Shown: piece by piece, positions 31,797-45,074 of the stretch
Layout of the letters: each line of letters starts with the position of its first letter
Numbering within the stretch: position 1 is the stretch's first letter
Assembly: GCA_963682055.1 (NCBI GenBank)
Contig: OY821747.1
Span: 33,478,126 to 33,542,125, forward strand
DNA from: Primula veris
Taxonomy: Eukaryota > Streptophyta > Magnoliopsida > Ericales > Primulaceae
Reading direction: 5' to 3'
DNA length: 64,000 bases
Made by a program: the position numbers and the translations under genes
Notes under the pieces: generated by a model
Database searches by the model: none
What the model was told of the DNA's origin: nothing
The model's input: only the letters and a program-made list of their open reading frames with translations

Positions 31797-34700
31797 ATAT
31801 AAATTTTGATTGGATGATCAAGATTTTATTCTCGAAAGGGGTTGGTTGTTGTCATATGACCTGAAAGTTACAGGTTGGAATCATGGAAGAAGTCTATTGC
31901 AGAAAAGCATGGAAATGTTGTCTACATTGACCTAAATTTGCTTGACCTATCCTCTAGAAAAAAAAAACATAACTCTCTCTCTCTCAAATCTCTCCCTCTT
32001 TAGTCTAAACCCTAGACACTGCCTGCCTAGGGGTGGGAGTTGTGCTTCGGCGCCCTTATACCCCTGGCTCCATACTGTAATACTCTATCACTATTCTACG
32101 AAGGAATCCGTTTTTTTTCGAATTCACCTAATTTTTATCCCCCTCTTAATTTTCTGCACTTTTACGGTGAGCTCCTCTTTTTCTGTGAGGAGTAGATTTG
32201 ATCCTCCCCACCTTGTCGATCTCGTACTAACCTTATCCGTAAGATTTATTCTGGATCGGGTTTTATAATAGGGTACTCAAGGTTGGATCTGACAGATCAG
32301 ATTTTGGTGTGTTGTGACTCTCCACGAAGCCCCGCGGGTTTTTTCCAAACAAATGTACTGATTTGTTGCACTGCTAAGTGGAAGAACAAAATTTTCATTC
32401 ATACAAAAGAAAAGGTAACATCAAGATTTTAGTTTCAAACAAAGGACCGTTGATCTTGTGATCAAAAATCAGAAAATTTTAAAAAAAAGTCTTCTTGGCT
32501 GATTATGGGGTTTTTAACTCAACAACAACAGGAATATTCTCAATTGATGCCACACGATGTGGAAAAGAAGTGCGTACAAGGCCAGATGAAAGTCTGAATA
32601 ATTATTATTTTTTTCTTAGCACTAGAAGTTTTTATTTACAGTTTTCGTTGTTTTAAGTTAATTTCGGATGTAATAAGGTTGTTTTGACCATTCATTATCA
32701 ACGAAATAGTTGGTTCTACACCTTCTACACCTCCGCATATAAGCGTTGAGCGTTATCAAACTTGATATGAGCAACTCAATGTAAATTATTACTATACTTG
32801 ATATTATTACTACTCAGGTTTAGAAAAAAAAGATTCAGCTTGATTAACTTAGGTTTTATTTTTCAAAGTTCAAATTAGCCAGCTAATGCAAATCCGTTCA
32901 TACTTTTTGATTGGATAATCAAGATTTTTCTCCCGAAAGAAGTTGGTTGATGTCATGTCACCCAGAGGTTACGGGTTCGAGTGGTCGAAGAAGCCTCTTG
33001 CAGATATGTAACGATCCTGAGGGAAAAAAGAAAATTTGCAAAGGAGATAGACACTGCTGACAGTGGTCAAGAGAAGACAGATGGTAACTCTAGTGAGTGC
33101 TACTTTGTTGAGAAATATCTCAAAAAACATGGAAATACAGGTGAGGGTTAGCCAGAGAGGAAGAAAGTCTGGTTAACGTTTTATGCTTTAGAATAGGGCA
33201 TTGCATGAGTGTTATACTTTGTCAAACCACTGCTTTGGGTGTTTGTAATTATGCTGCATGGGACCTGGTTAGCCTTATATGCTTTAGAATAGGGCATTGT
33301 ATGGATTTGCCCTTAATTTTGTTGTTGTATATTTCTGTAGCGTTACATTTGTACTTGATTAAGACCGACAAAGTGTATTATTTTGTCGGATCTTATTCAG
33401 TTTTAGACTTCTTCAGTCTTGTGGAAGAGGTCTTTTTGGGGTTGTAGTTAATAACATGCGTAGTTTTCTTTTTATACTAAATATGGATGTCTTGGTTAAG
33501 ATAAAATTAACTTTTGTCCTTTACACGTACTTCAGAACAAGTTAGCATAATTATACTTCGGGAAAGAAACATTACCTTATCTAGTAAATCACTTATCTGC
33601 TTGAAAAATATGCCTTTGTCTGATCTTCCGCTTCATCCTCGTTTGTAACTTCTGCCTCTTCTACACCAGCAACCACAACTTTAAAGGTGGCAACTGTCAC
33701 TCATTTCAAGAAAAAATATCTATTTAGTCAACAAGTAATTGCAGAATAAAAAGCTTATACAAACCTAACGTATGTTTTCCTAAATCTTTTCCGTTAAAAA
33801 AATCATTTCCATTTAAGGAAAACATTATGCAAAGATCTAAATAAGACACTACTCAAAAAAGGAAACAAGATATTTAACAAGGTCGATCACTGCCGGTCAC
33901 GTCTTTTTTCATTACAGCGTTACGAGGAACAAATGGCATAAAGGGTATTAATCGTCATTTCCCCCGGTAACATAGATTGATAGATATTCCTACACTTTGA
34001 TCTTACATTCAACTAGAAATATAATTCTACCTAATGATCTAAATCAAGTGTTAACCCAAAAACATCAGCTTGTTTATTATTATTTTTTACTCATTTTGCA
34101 AAAGGTTTTTAGTTGGTCAATTCGAAATATGATTTCTTAAAAAAAACTTATCTAAATTCTTTGAAAAAAAAGACCTTTAAAAGTATATTTAAATATTCCA
34201 AATATCCAAAAAAGTACAAAACAGTTAAAATTGAATGTAGCATTTAACTAGAGAGATTTAACCTAGACTGATGATCTAAATCATGGTTCAACAATTTGAT
34301 TAGATAGTTTTGTTTCTGTTTCTAAGATCATTTTTTTTCTTGTTTAATTATTGATATTAAACTTTCTTGTACAAAGCTATCCTCTTAAAAAATCGTCCAG
34401 ATCATCAGACAAATCCTTTTCCTTTTAGGTAATAGGTAGGGATTAAAACATGACAAGGAATAAGTGAAGACTGCAGCGGAAAAAAGAAAACAAAAACATA
34501 TTCTCGAAAATGCATGACAAAAAAATCCGGTACTTGCATAAGTAACAAAGTGACTGTACATGATGAAAACATTGAGCAAATATTTAAATGAGCAACTCAT
34601 CACTACATGAAAAAGCAAACAAGTCTAGATATTTAGCAAGGTCGATCATTTTCGGTCACGTATTTTTTGCATGTGGAGTTGTTGGGTAAAAATGGCATAA

Positions 34701-36969
34701 AAAGTTTTGATCGTAATTCCTACCCGTATTTAAATAAAACCTTAAATGGTAAATATTATTAATTAGTAAAATTAAAGTACAAAAATTTGGGTTAGAGAAA
34801 TTTAATCTAAGCTAATGATCTAATTGAAGATCAGGTTGTTTAGTTACTTTTCACACAATTTGCAAGAGATTTGGTATAAAAAAACCCATTAAAGTATTAA
34901 ATGGGAACTTATTAATAAGACCTATCCAAAACAAAGCAAAAAAAAAAGTACAAAATGGTGAAATTGTAAATTTAGGGTTTAACTAGAGAAAGGCTGATGG
35001 TCAAGATCAAGGATTCAACAATCAGCTCATTTCCTATAAGAACAGATTTTTCATTTATCTATTAAACTTTCATTTTACAAAATATTTCGTCGGTTATTTC
35101 AAAGAGAAGAGTTTGATCGTCTCTAAAATCAGGAATAAGTATACAAGTAAAAAAAATGGAATAAGGGTAGAGAAAAACCTAGTTTGAATCCTGGAGATGG
35201 AGGAGGCATTGCTGAATAACTGCTGTATAGATATTTAACAAGGTCGATCATTGTCGGTTACGTAATTTTTGCATGCGGGGTTACGGAGGAAAATGGCATA
35301 AAGATTGTTAATAATAATTCCTAACCATATTATAAAAACCCTAAATTATAATCATTATTAATTAGCAAGAAAAAAAGTACAAAACTTTGAGTTAGAGAAA
35401 TTTAATCTAAGCTAATGATCTAAATCAAGATCAGCTTGTTAATTTTCTTTTTCACTCTCAATTCGCAAGAGACTTGGTCCAACAAAAACTTTAAAAACAT
35501 TAAATGGGAACTTGTTAATAAGAACTATCCAGAACAAAACAAACAAAAAAAGAGTACAAAATGGTGAAAATTAAATCCAGCGTTTAACTAGAGAAAGACT
35601 CATGATCCAGATCAAGGATTCAACAATCAGCTCATTTCTAATAAGAACAGATTTTTAATTTAATTATTAAACCTTCAATTAGGAAAATTTTCGTTGGTTA
35701 TTTCAAAGCAAAGATTTTTATCGTCCCTTAAATCAAGAATAGATGTACAAGTATAAAAGAAACAAAAAAAAAAAGGAGTAAAAGGGTAAAAAGAAAAAAA
35801 AATAGTTTTGAGTATAAGAAACCCTAATTTTATAAGAAGATATAAAAAAATGAGGCTGATGGTGGAAATAACGAGGAGTATGACCAGTAATAAATGGGAA
35901 CTTGTTAATAAAAACTATCCAAAACAAAACAAACAAAAAAGTACAAAATGGTGAAAATTGAATCTAATGATTAACTAGCGAAAGACTCATGATCTAGATC
36001 AAGGATTCAACAATCATCTCATTTATAATAAGAACAGATCTTTTATTTAGTTATCAAACTTTCAATTCGGAAAATATTTTGTTGGTTATTTCAAAGCAAA
36101 GATTTTTATCGTACCTAAAGCAAGAATAGATATATAAGTAAAAAAAAAGGGAAAAAAAAGGAATAAAACCCTAGTTTGAATACTGGAGATGGAGGAGGTA
36201 TTGATAAATAAGAAACCCTAATTTTATAAGAAGATATAAAAAAATAAGGTTGATGTAGAGACTTTATTGGGAAAACCTAGTCTGACCAGTTTATATAGAC
36301 GTGTGTAATCTATTTTGGGAAAATCCCATTCAAGTAATGTAGAGACTTTATTGGGAAAAAAAATGCTACTCCGTGTTATTAACTTTTTTTTTTGCCCAAA
36401 CCAAACCTTATTGGTGGATACTGACAGCCCAGCAGCACCGTGATAAAAATATCTACTAAAAGCATAGTGTAATCGAACCACTAAAATTAATCATTGTATT
36501 AAGATAAAAACTGAAAACTAAAATTACTAATCAATGCTACAAAAATACAAATTTCGAACTAGCAATCTAGCCTCTCATACTCAAATAAGTGGCCACCCAA
36601 TCGGTACCAAATGATTAGCTACTGTGGAGACAAACAGTACACATCATCTCAAATATCATGAACTCCTACCCAAAAGAATATCATCAACGATTTGTACCGG
36701 CTATCAAACTAACCATTCAAACACCGTATTAAAGCAAACCACCGAAATTAAAGCTTTTAAGGCCTCAAAATCAATAATCCAACTTCCTTTAGCCACAATA
36801 GTAATTACAAAACAAGCAAATCTATAGAAAGAAAATTAATAACTTGTTTTTCCATTAGATACAAACACAAAGTTAACAGTTCTACGATTGTTGATTTATT
36901 ATATTCACTCAATCAATATTTATAATATTTATAAAAATATCAACTTTATTTTCCCGGATTATATACATA

Positions 36970-37017
36970 CTAGTAATCGTGCCCCACGCGTTGCGTGTGC
37001 GATACGCAATGCAATTA
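36970..37017 (-). mobile_element. Helitron-type 3' terminus (U5)
   Basis: GCGTGTGC version; hairpin and CTAG intact. Confidence 0.5.
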
Positions 37018-37096
37018 AAATATAGAAAATAAGTTAATTTATGGGACTAATGTTAATTTATATGGACTAATGTTAATTTATTCATGGGACTAATGT

Positions 37097-38436
37097 CCGG
37101 CTTTGCATAAGCTTGCTTATTTTAACTTGGAAAAATAAAAGCTAAGTTAATCAAGCTGAATTTTTTTCTTAACCTCAGTAAACACACTTCAAGAAAAAGT
37201 TCATTTAGCATCATAAAACTTTTTGAGTTATGTTGCTAAATTAGTTGTGGCTAAATTTTAGCAACAGGTTGGCAACAAATAACAACATAATTTGTTGTTA
37301 AACTAAAATTTAGCCACAACCACTTTAGCAACATAACCGAAAAAAATTTATGATGCTAAATGAACTTTTTATTGTGGTGACAATACTTCTTGCGCACCAA
37401 CATTATGTTTACCTTATTTGCATAATTTCTACGACCACACCTTCTAATGTGTCTCATCTTTCGACTCATTCATTCCAGGTCATAATGATAACATGTACTC
37501 AACTTACAGGACTTGGTGTACCAAAGGAAAAAAAACCAAAGCCATTAACATAATAGTACCCTTGGTATCTCACCCAACATGTTCCCCATGACCTTGAGAG
37601 TTGATAGAACATAACATTTCTTTGAATTGAGTGAATAAATTAACATTAGTCCCCTATGAAGCATTCCCCATAAAATATCTCACATAATTATTAAAGGACT
37701 GACTCATGCATAAAATCACGTCAATTTGAATTTCGACAGAAAAACCTTCACAAGTTCCCCGTGAATCAACACAAGAGGCTAGGTATAGCTTGGATTGGGT
37801 GTTTGACGAAGGTTAAATTAGATTGGCATAGGAAAAGGAGGGTATAACTTTTGTCAGCAAAGCACAACATTTTTCCTCAAGAAGAAAAATGTCAGCGAAA
37901 TATATCGGACAAAAGGTTCTTTCGTATGCCAATTTAACCTTCATCAACAACCTAAACCAAGTGATACCTTGCCTCCTGTGTTGACTCACAGAAAGCTTGT
38001 GAAGGTTTTTCTATCAAAATTTAAAATGACGCAGATTTTTTTCATGAGTCAGCACGTGAATAGTTATATCAGATATTTTACGTGGATGCTTCGTATGAAA
38101 CCAATACTAATTTATTCATGCACTTCATTGGAAGTTATGTTCTATGAACTTAAGGTCTTGGGGAACGTGTTTGGTGAGATACCAAGGGTACTATTATGTT
38201 AAACGGCTTTGTTTTTTTCCCCTTTGGTACACCAAGTCCCGTAAGTTGAGGACATGTTACCGTTATGACCTGGAATAAATGAGACCAGATGAGACACATT
38301 AGAAGGTGTTTGTAGAAATTATGCAAATAAACTAAACATAACGTTGGTGCTCAAGAATATTGTTGCTGAGGTTAATGAAAAAGTTCAACCTGAATAGCTA
38401 TGCTTTTATAAAATAAGCTAGCTTATGCAAAGCCCG
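37097..38436. mobile_element. Extended foldback palindrome, U5
   Basis: Left arm has GTTTACCTTATT (haplotype C), which leaves a 67-codon frame open; that frame is absent elsewhere and not considered a gene. Confidence 0.85.
37185..37379. mobile_element. CACTA-type MITE, U5
   Basis: ACA duplication intact; AAAAAATTTATGATG variant, shared with U6, U7 and U8. Confidence 0.85.
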
Positions 38437-41400
38437 ATATAAATTTTGATTGGATGATCAAGATTTTATTCTCGAAAGGGGTTGGTTGTTGTCATATGAC
38501 CTGAAAGTTACAGGTTGGAATCATGGAAGAAGTCTATTGCAGAAAAGCATGGAAATGTTGTCTACATTGACCTAAATTTGCTTGACCTATCCTCTAGAAA
38601 AAAAAAACATAACTCTCTCTCTCTCAAATCTCTCCCTCTTTAGTCTAAACCCTAGACACTGCCTGCCTAGGGGTGGGAGTTGTGCTTCGGCGCTCTTATA
38701 CCCCTGGCTCCATACTGTAATACTCTATCACTATTCTACGAAGGAATCCGTTTTTTTTCGAATTCACCTAATTTTTATCCCCCTCTTAATTTTCTGCACT
38801 TTTACGGTGAGCTCCTCTTTTTCTGTGAGGAGTAGATTTGATCCTCCCCACCTTGTCGATCTCGTACTAACCTTAGCCGTAAGATTTATTCTGGATCGGG
38901 TTTTATAATAGGGTACTCAAGGTTGGATCTGACAGATCAGATTTTGGTGTGTTGTGACTCTCCACGAAGCCCCGCGGGTTTTCTCCAAACAAATGTACTG
39001 ATTTGTTGCACTGCTAAGTGGAAGAACAAAATTTTCATTCATACAAAAGAAAAGGTAACATCAAGATTTTAGTTTCAAACAAAGGACCGTTGATCTTGTG
39101 ATCAAAAATCAGAAAATTTTAAAAAAAAGTCTTCTTGGCTGATTATGGGGTTTTTAACTCAACAACAACAAGAATATTCTCAATTGATGCCACACGATGT
39201 GGAAAAGAAGTGCGTACAAGGCCAGATGAAAGTCTGAATAATTATTATTTTTTTCTTAGCACTAGAAGTTTTTATTTACAGTTTTCGTTGTTTTAAGTTA
39301 ATTTCGGATGTAATAAGGTTGTTTTGACCATTCATTATCAACGAAATAGTTGGTTCTACACCTTCTACACCTCCGCATATAAGCGTTGAGCGTTATCAAA
39401 CTTGATATGAGCAACTCAATGTAAATTATTACTATACTTGATATTATTACTACTCAGGTTTAGAAAAAAAGATTCAGCTTGATTAACTTAGGTTTTATTT
39501 TTCAAAGTTCAAATTAGCCAGCTAATGCAAATCCGTTCATACTTTTTGATTGGATAATCAAGATTTTTCTCCCGAAAGAAGTTGGTTGATGTCATGTCAC
39601 CCAGAGGTTACGGGTTCGAGTGGTCGAAGAAGCCTCTTGCAGATATGTAACGATCCTGAGGGAAAAAAGAAAATTTGCAAAGGAGATAGACACTGCTGAC
39701 AGTGGTCAAGAGAAGACAGATGGTAACTCTAGTGAGTGCTACTTTGTTGAGAAATATCTCAAAAAACATGGAAATACAGGTGAGGGTTAGCCAGAGAGGA
39801 AGAAAGTCTGGTTAACGTTTTATGCTTTAGAATAGGGCATTGCATGAGTGTTATACTTTGTCAAACCACTGCTTTGGGTGTTTGTAATTATGCTGCATGG
39901 GACCTGGTTAGCCTTATATGCTTTAGAATAGGGCATTGTATGGATTTGCCCTTAATTTTGTTGTTGTATATTTCTGTAGCGTTACATTTGTACTTGATTA
40001 AGACCAACAAAGTGTATTATTTTGTCGGATCTTATTCAGTTTTAGACTTCTTCAGTCTTGTGGAAGAGGTCTTTTTGGGGTTGTAGTTAATAACATGCTT
40101 AGTTTTCTTTTTATACTAAATATGGATGTCTTGGTTAAGATAAAATTAACTTTTGTCCTTTACACGTGCTTCAGAACAAGTTAGCATAATTATACTTCGG
40201 GAAAGAAACATTACCTTATCTAGTAAATCACTTATCTGCTTGAAAAATATGCCTTTGTCTGATCTTCCGCTTCATCCTCGTTTGTAACTTCTGCCTCTTC
40301 TACACCAGCAACCACAACTTTAAAGGTGGCAACTGTCACTCATTTCAAGAAAAAATATCTATTTAGTCAACAAGTAATTGCAGAATAAAAAGCTTATACA
40401 AACCTAACGTATGTTTTCCTAAATCTTTTCCGTTAAAAAAATCATTTCCATTTAAGGAAAACATTATGCAAAGATCTAAATAAGACACTACTCAAAAAAG
40501 GAAACAAGATATTTAACAAGGTCGATCACTGCCGGTCACGTCTTTTTTCATTACAGCGTTACGAGGAACAAATGGCATAAGGGGTATTAATCGTCATTTC
40601 CCCCGGTAACATAGATTGATAGATATTCCTACACTTTGATCTTACATTCAACTAGAAATATAATTCTACCTAATGATCTAAATCAAGTGTTAACCCAAAA
40701 ACATCAGCTTGTTTATTATTTTTTTTTACTCATTTTGCAAAAGGTTTTTAGTTGGTCAATTCGAAATATGATTTCTTAAAAAAAACTTATCTAAATTCTT
40801 TGAAAAAAAGACCTTTAAAAGTATATTTAAATATTCCAATTATCCAAAAAAGTACAAAACAGTTAAAATTGAATGTAGCATTTAACTAGAGAGATTTAAC
40901 CTAGACTGATGATCTAAATCATGGTTCAACAATTTGATTAGATAGTTTTGTTTCTGTTTCTAAGATCATTTTTTTTTCTTGTTTAATTATTGATATTAAA
41001 CTTTCTTGTACAAAGCTATCCTCTTAAAAAATCGTCCAGATCGTCAGACAAATCCTTTTCCTTTTAGGTAATAGGTAGGGATTAAAACATGACAAGGAAT
41101 AAGTGAAGACTGCGGCGGAAAAAAGAAAACAAAAACATATTCTCGAAAATGCATGACAAAAAAATCCGGTACTTGCATAAGTAACAAAGTGACTGTACAT
41201 GATGAAAACATTGAGCAAATATTTAAATGAGCAACTCATCACTACATGAAAAAGCAAACAAGTCTAGATATTTAGCAAGGTCGATCATTTTCGGTCACGT
41301 ATTTTTTGCATGTGGAGTTGTTGGGTAAAAATGGCATAAAAAGTTTTGATCGTAATTCCTACCTGTATTTAAATAAAACCTTAAATGGTAAATATTATTA

Positions 41401-43607
41401 ATTAGTAAAATTAAAGTACAAAAATTTGGGTTAGAGAAATTTAATCTAAGCTAATGATCTAATTGAAGATCAGGTTGTTTAGTTACTTTTCACACAATTT
41501 GCAAGAGATTTGGTATAAAAAAAACCCATTAAAGTATTAAATGGGAACTTATTAATAAGACCTATCCAAAACAAAGCAAAAAAAAAAGTACAAAATGGTG
41601 AAATTGTAAATTTAGGGTTTAACTAGAGAAAGGCTGATGGTCAAGATCAAGGATTCAACAATCAGCTCATTTCTTATAAGAACAGATTTTTCATTTATCT
41701 ATTAAACTTTCATTTTACAAAATATTTCGTCGGTTATTTCAAAGAGAAGAGTTTGATCGTCTCTAAAATCAGGAATAAGTATACAAGTAAAAAAAATGGA
41801 ATAAGGGTAGAGAAAAACCTAGTTTGAATCCTGGAGATGGAGGAGGCATTGCTGAATAACTGCTGTATAGATATTTAACAAGGTCGATCATTGTCGGTTA
41901 CGTAATTTTTGCATGCGGGGTTACGGGGGAAAATGGCATAAAGATTGTTAATAATAATTCCTAACCATATTATAAAAACCCTAAATTATAATCATTATTA
42001 ATTAGCAAGAAAAAAAGTACAAAACTTTGAGTTAGAGAAATTTAATCTAAGCTAATGATCTAAATCAAGATCAGCTTGTTAATTTTCTTTTTCACTCTCA
42101 ATTCGCAAGAGACTTGGTCCAACAAAAACTTTAAAAACATTAAATGGGAACTTGTTAATAAGAACTATCCAGAACAAAACAAACAAAAAAAGAGTACAAA
42201 ATGGTGAAAATTAAATCCAGCGTTTAACTAGAGAAAGACTCATGATCCAGATCAAGGATTCAACAATCAGCTCATTTCTAATAAGAACAGATTTTTAATT
42301 TAATTATTAAACCTTCAATTAGGAAAATTTTCGTTGGTTATTTCAAAGCAAAGATTTTTATCGTCCCTTAAATCAAGAATAGATGTACAAGTATAAAAGA
42401 AACAAAAAAAAAAAGGAGTAAAAGGGTAAAAAGAAAAAAAAATAGTTTTGAGTATAAGAAACCCTAATTTTATAAGAAGATATAAAAAAATGAGGCTGAT
42501 GGTGGAAATAACGAGGAGTATGACCAGTAATAAATGGGAACTTGTTAATAAAAACTATCCAAAACAAAACAAACAAAAAAGTACAAAATGGTGAAAATTG
42601 AATCTAATGATTAACTAGCGAAAGACTCATGATCTAGATCAAGGATTCAACAATCATCTCATTTATAATAAGAACAGATCTTTTATTTAGTTATCAAACT
42701 TTCAATTCGGAAAATATTTTGTTGGTTATTTCAAAGCAAAGATTTTGATCGTACCTAAAGCAAGAATAGATATACAAGTAAAAAAAGGGAAAAAAAAGGA
42801 ATAAAACCCTAGTTTGAATACTGGAGATGGAGGAGGTATTGATAAATAAGAAACCCTAATTTTATAAGAAGATATAAAAAAATAAGGTTGATGTAGAGAC
42901 TTTATTGGGAAAACCTAGTCTGACCAGTTTATATAGACGTGTGTAATCTATTTTGGGAAAATCCCATTCAAGTAATGTAGAGACTTTATTGGGAAAAAAA
43001 ATGCTACTCCGTGTTATTAACTTTTTTTTTTGCCCAAACCAAACCTTATTGGTGGATACTGACAGCCCAGCAGCACCGTGATAAAAATATCTACTAAAAG
43101 CATAGTGTAATCGAACCACTAAAATTAATCATTGTATTAAGATAAAAACTGAAAACTAAAATTACTAATCAATGCTACAAAAATACAAATTTCGAACTAG
43201 CAATCTAGCCTCTCATACTCAAATAAGTGGCCACCCAATCGGTACCAAATGATTAGCTACTGTGGAGACAAACAGTACACATCATCTCAAATATCATGAA
43301 CTCCTACCCAAAAGAATATCATCAACGATTTGTACCGGCTATCAAACTAACCATTCAAACACCGTATTAAAGCAAACCACCGAAATTAAAGCTTTTAAGG
43401 CCTCAAAATCAATAATCCAACTTCCTTTAGCCACAATAGTAATTACAAAACAAGCAAATCTATAGAAAGAAAATTAATAACTTGTTTTTCCATTAGATAC
43501 AAACACAAAGTTAACAGTTCTACGATTGTTGATTTATTATATTCACTCAATCAATATTTATAATATTTATAAAAATATCAACTTTATTTTCCCGGATTAT
43601 ATACATA

Positions 43608-43655
43608 CTAGTAATCGTGCCCCACGCGTTGCGTGTGCGATACGCAATGCAATTA
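43608..43655 (-). mobile_element. Helitron-type 3' terminus (U6)
   Basis: GCGTGTGC version; hairpin and CTAG intact. Confidence 0.5.
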
Positions 43656-43734
43656 AAATATAGAAAATAAGTTAATTTATGGGACTAATGTTAATTTATA
43701 TGGACTAATGTTAATTTATTCATGGGACTAATGT

Positions 43735-45074
43735 CCGGCTTTGCATAAGCTTGCTTATTTTAACTTGGAAAAATAAAAGCTAAGTTAATCAAGCTGAATT
43801 TTTTTCTTAACCTCAGTAAACACACTTCAAGAAAAAGTTCATTTAGCATCATAAAACTTTTTGAGTTATGTTGCTAAATTAGTTGTGGCTAAATTTTAGC
43901 AACAGGTTGGCAACAAATAACAACATAATTTGTTGTTAAACTAAAATTTAGCCACAACCACTTTAGCAACATAACCGAAAAAAATTTATGATGCTAAATG
44001 AACTTTTTATTGTGGTGACAATACTTCTTGCGCACCAACATTATGTTTACCTTATTTGCATAATTTCTACGACCACACCTTCTAATGTGTCTCATCTTTC
44101 GACTCATTCATTCCAGGTCATAATGATAACATGTACTCAACTTACAGGACTTGGTGTACCAAAGGAAAAAAAACCAAAGCCATTAACATAATAGTACCCT
44201 TGGTATCTCACCCAACATGTTCCCCATGACCTTGAGAGTTGATAGAACATAACATTTCTTTGAATTGAGTGAATAAATTAACATTAGTCCCCTATGAAGC
44301 ATTCCCCATAAAATATCTCACATAATTATTAAAGGACTGACTCATGCATAAAATCACGTCAATTTGAATTTCGACAGAAAAACCTTCACAAGTTCCCCGT
44401 GAATCAACACAAGAGGCTAGGTATAGCTTGGATTGGGTGTTTGACGAAGGTTAAATTAGATTGGCATAGGAAAAGGAGGGTATAACTTTTGTCAGCAAAG
44501 CACAACATTTTTCCTCAAGAAGAAAAATGTCAGCGAAATATATCGGACAAAAGGTTCTTTCGTATGCCAATTTAACCTTCATCAACAACCTAAACCAAGT
44601 GATACCTTGCCTCCTGTGTTGACTCACAGAAAGCTTGTGAAGGTTTTTCTATCAAAATTTAAAATGACGCAGATTTTTTTCATGAGTCAGCACGTGAATA
44701 GTTATATCAGATATTTTACGTGGATGCTTCGTATGAAACCAATACTAATTTATTCATGCACTTCATTGGAAGTTATGTTCTATGAACTTAAGGTCTTGGG
44801 GAACGTGTTTGGTGAGATACCAAGGGTACTATTATGTTAAACGGCTTTGTTTTTTTCCCCTTTGGTACACCAAGTCCCGTAAGTTGAGGACATGTTACCG
44901 TTATGACCTGGAATAAATGAGACCAGATGAGACACATTAGAAGGTGTTTGTAGAAATTATGCAAATAAACTAAACATAACGTTGGTGCTCAAGAATATTG
45001 TTGCTGAGGTTAATGAAAAAGTTCAACCTAAATAGCTATGCTTTTATAAAATAAGCTAGCTTATGCAAAGCCCG
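43735..45074. mobile_element. Extended foldback palindrome, U6
   Basis: Left arm matches U5; right-arm end has the private CCTAAATAGC. Confidence 0.85.
43823..44017. mobile_element. CACTA-type MITE, U6
   Basis: ACA at 43820-43822 and 44018-44020. Confidence 0.85.

Larger units (their letters stand above)
30337..36969 (+). repeat. Unit U4 (long form; starts A, ends C)
   Basis: Exon-like junction after 33140; subrepeat heads 33868, 34627 and 35229. It shares the 7-bp deletion haplotype with U1 and U9, and TTCCAAATATCC near 34197 with U1 only. A private CCTTATCCGTAAG lies near 32231. Its right end has haplotype C words CCGTGTTATT and GGTGGATACT. Confidence 0.9.
36970..43607 (+). repeat. Unit U5 (long form; haplotype C both ends)
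   Basis: Exon-like junction after 39779; subrepeat heads 40507, 41266 and 41869. GTTTACCTTATT near 37408 is shared only with U6. GACTGCGGCGG near 41107 is intermediate between the U0/U2 and the common version. Private AAGACCAACAAAG near 40000. Confidence 0.9.
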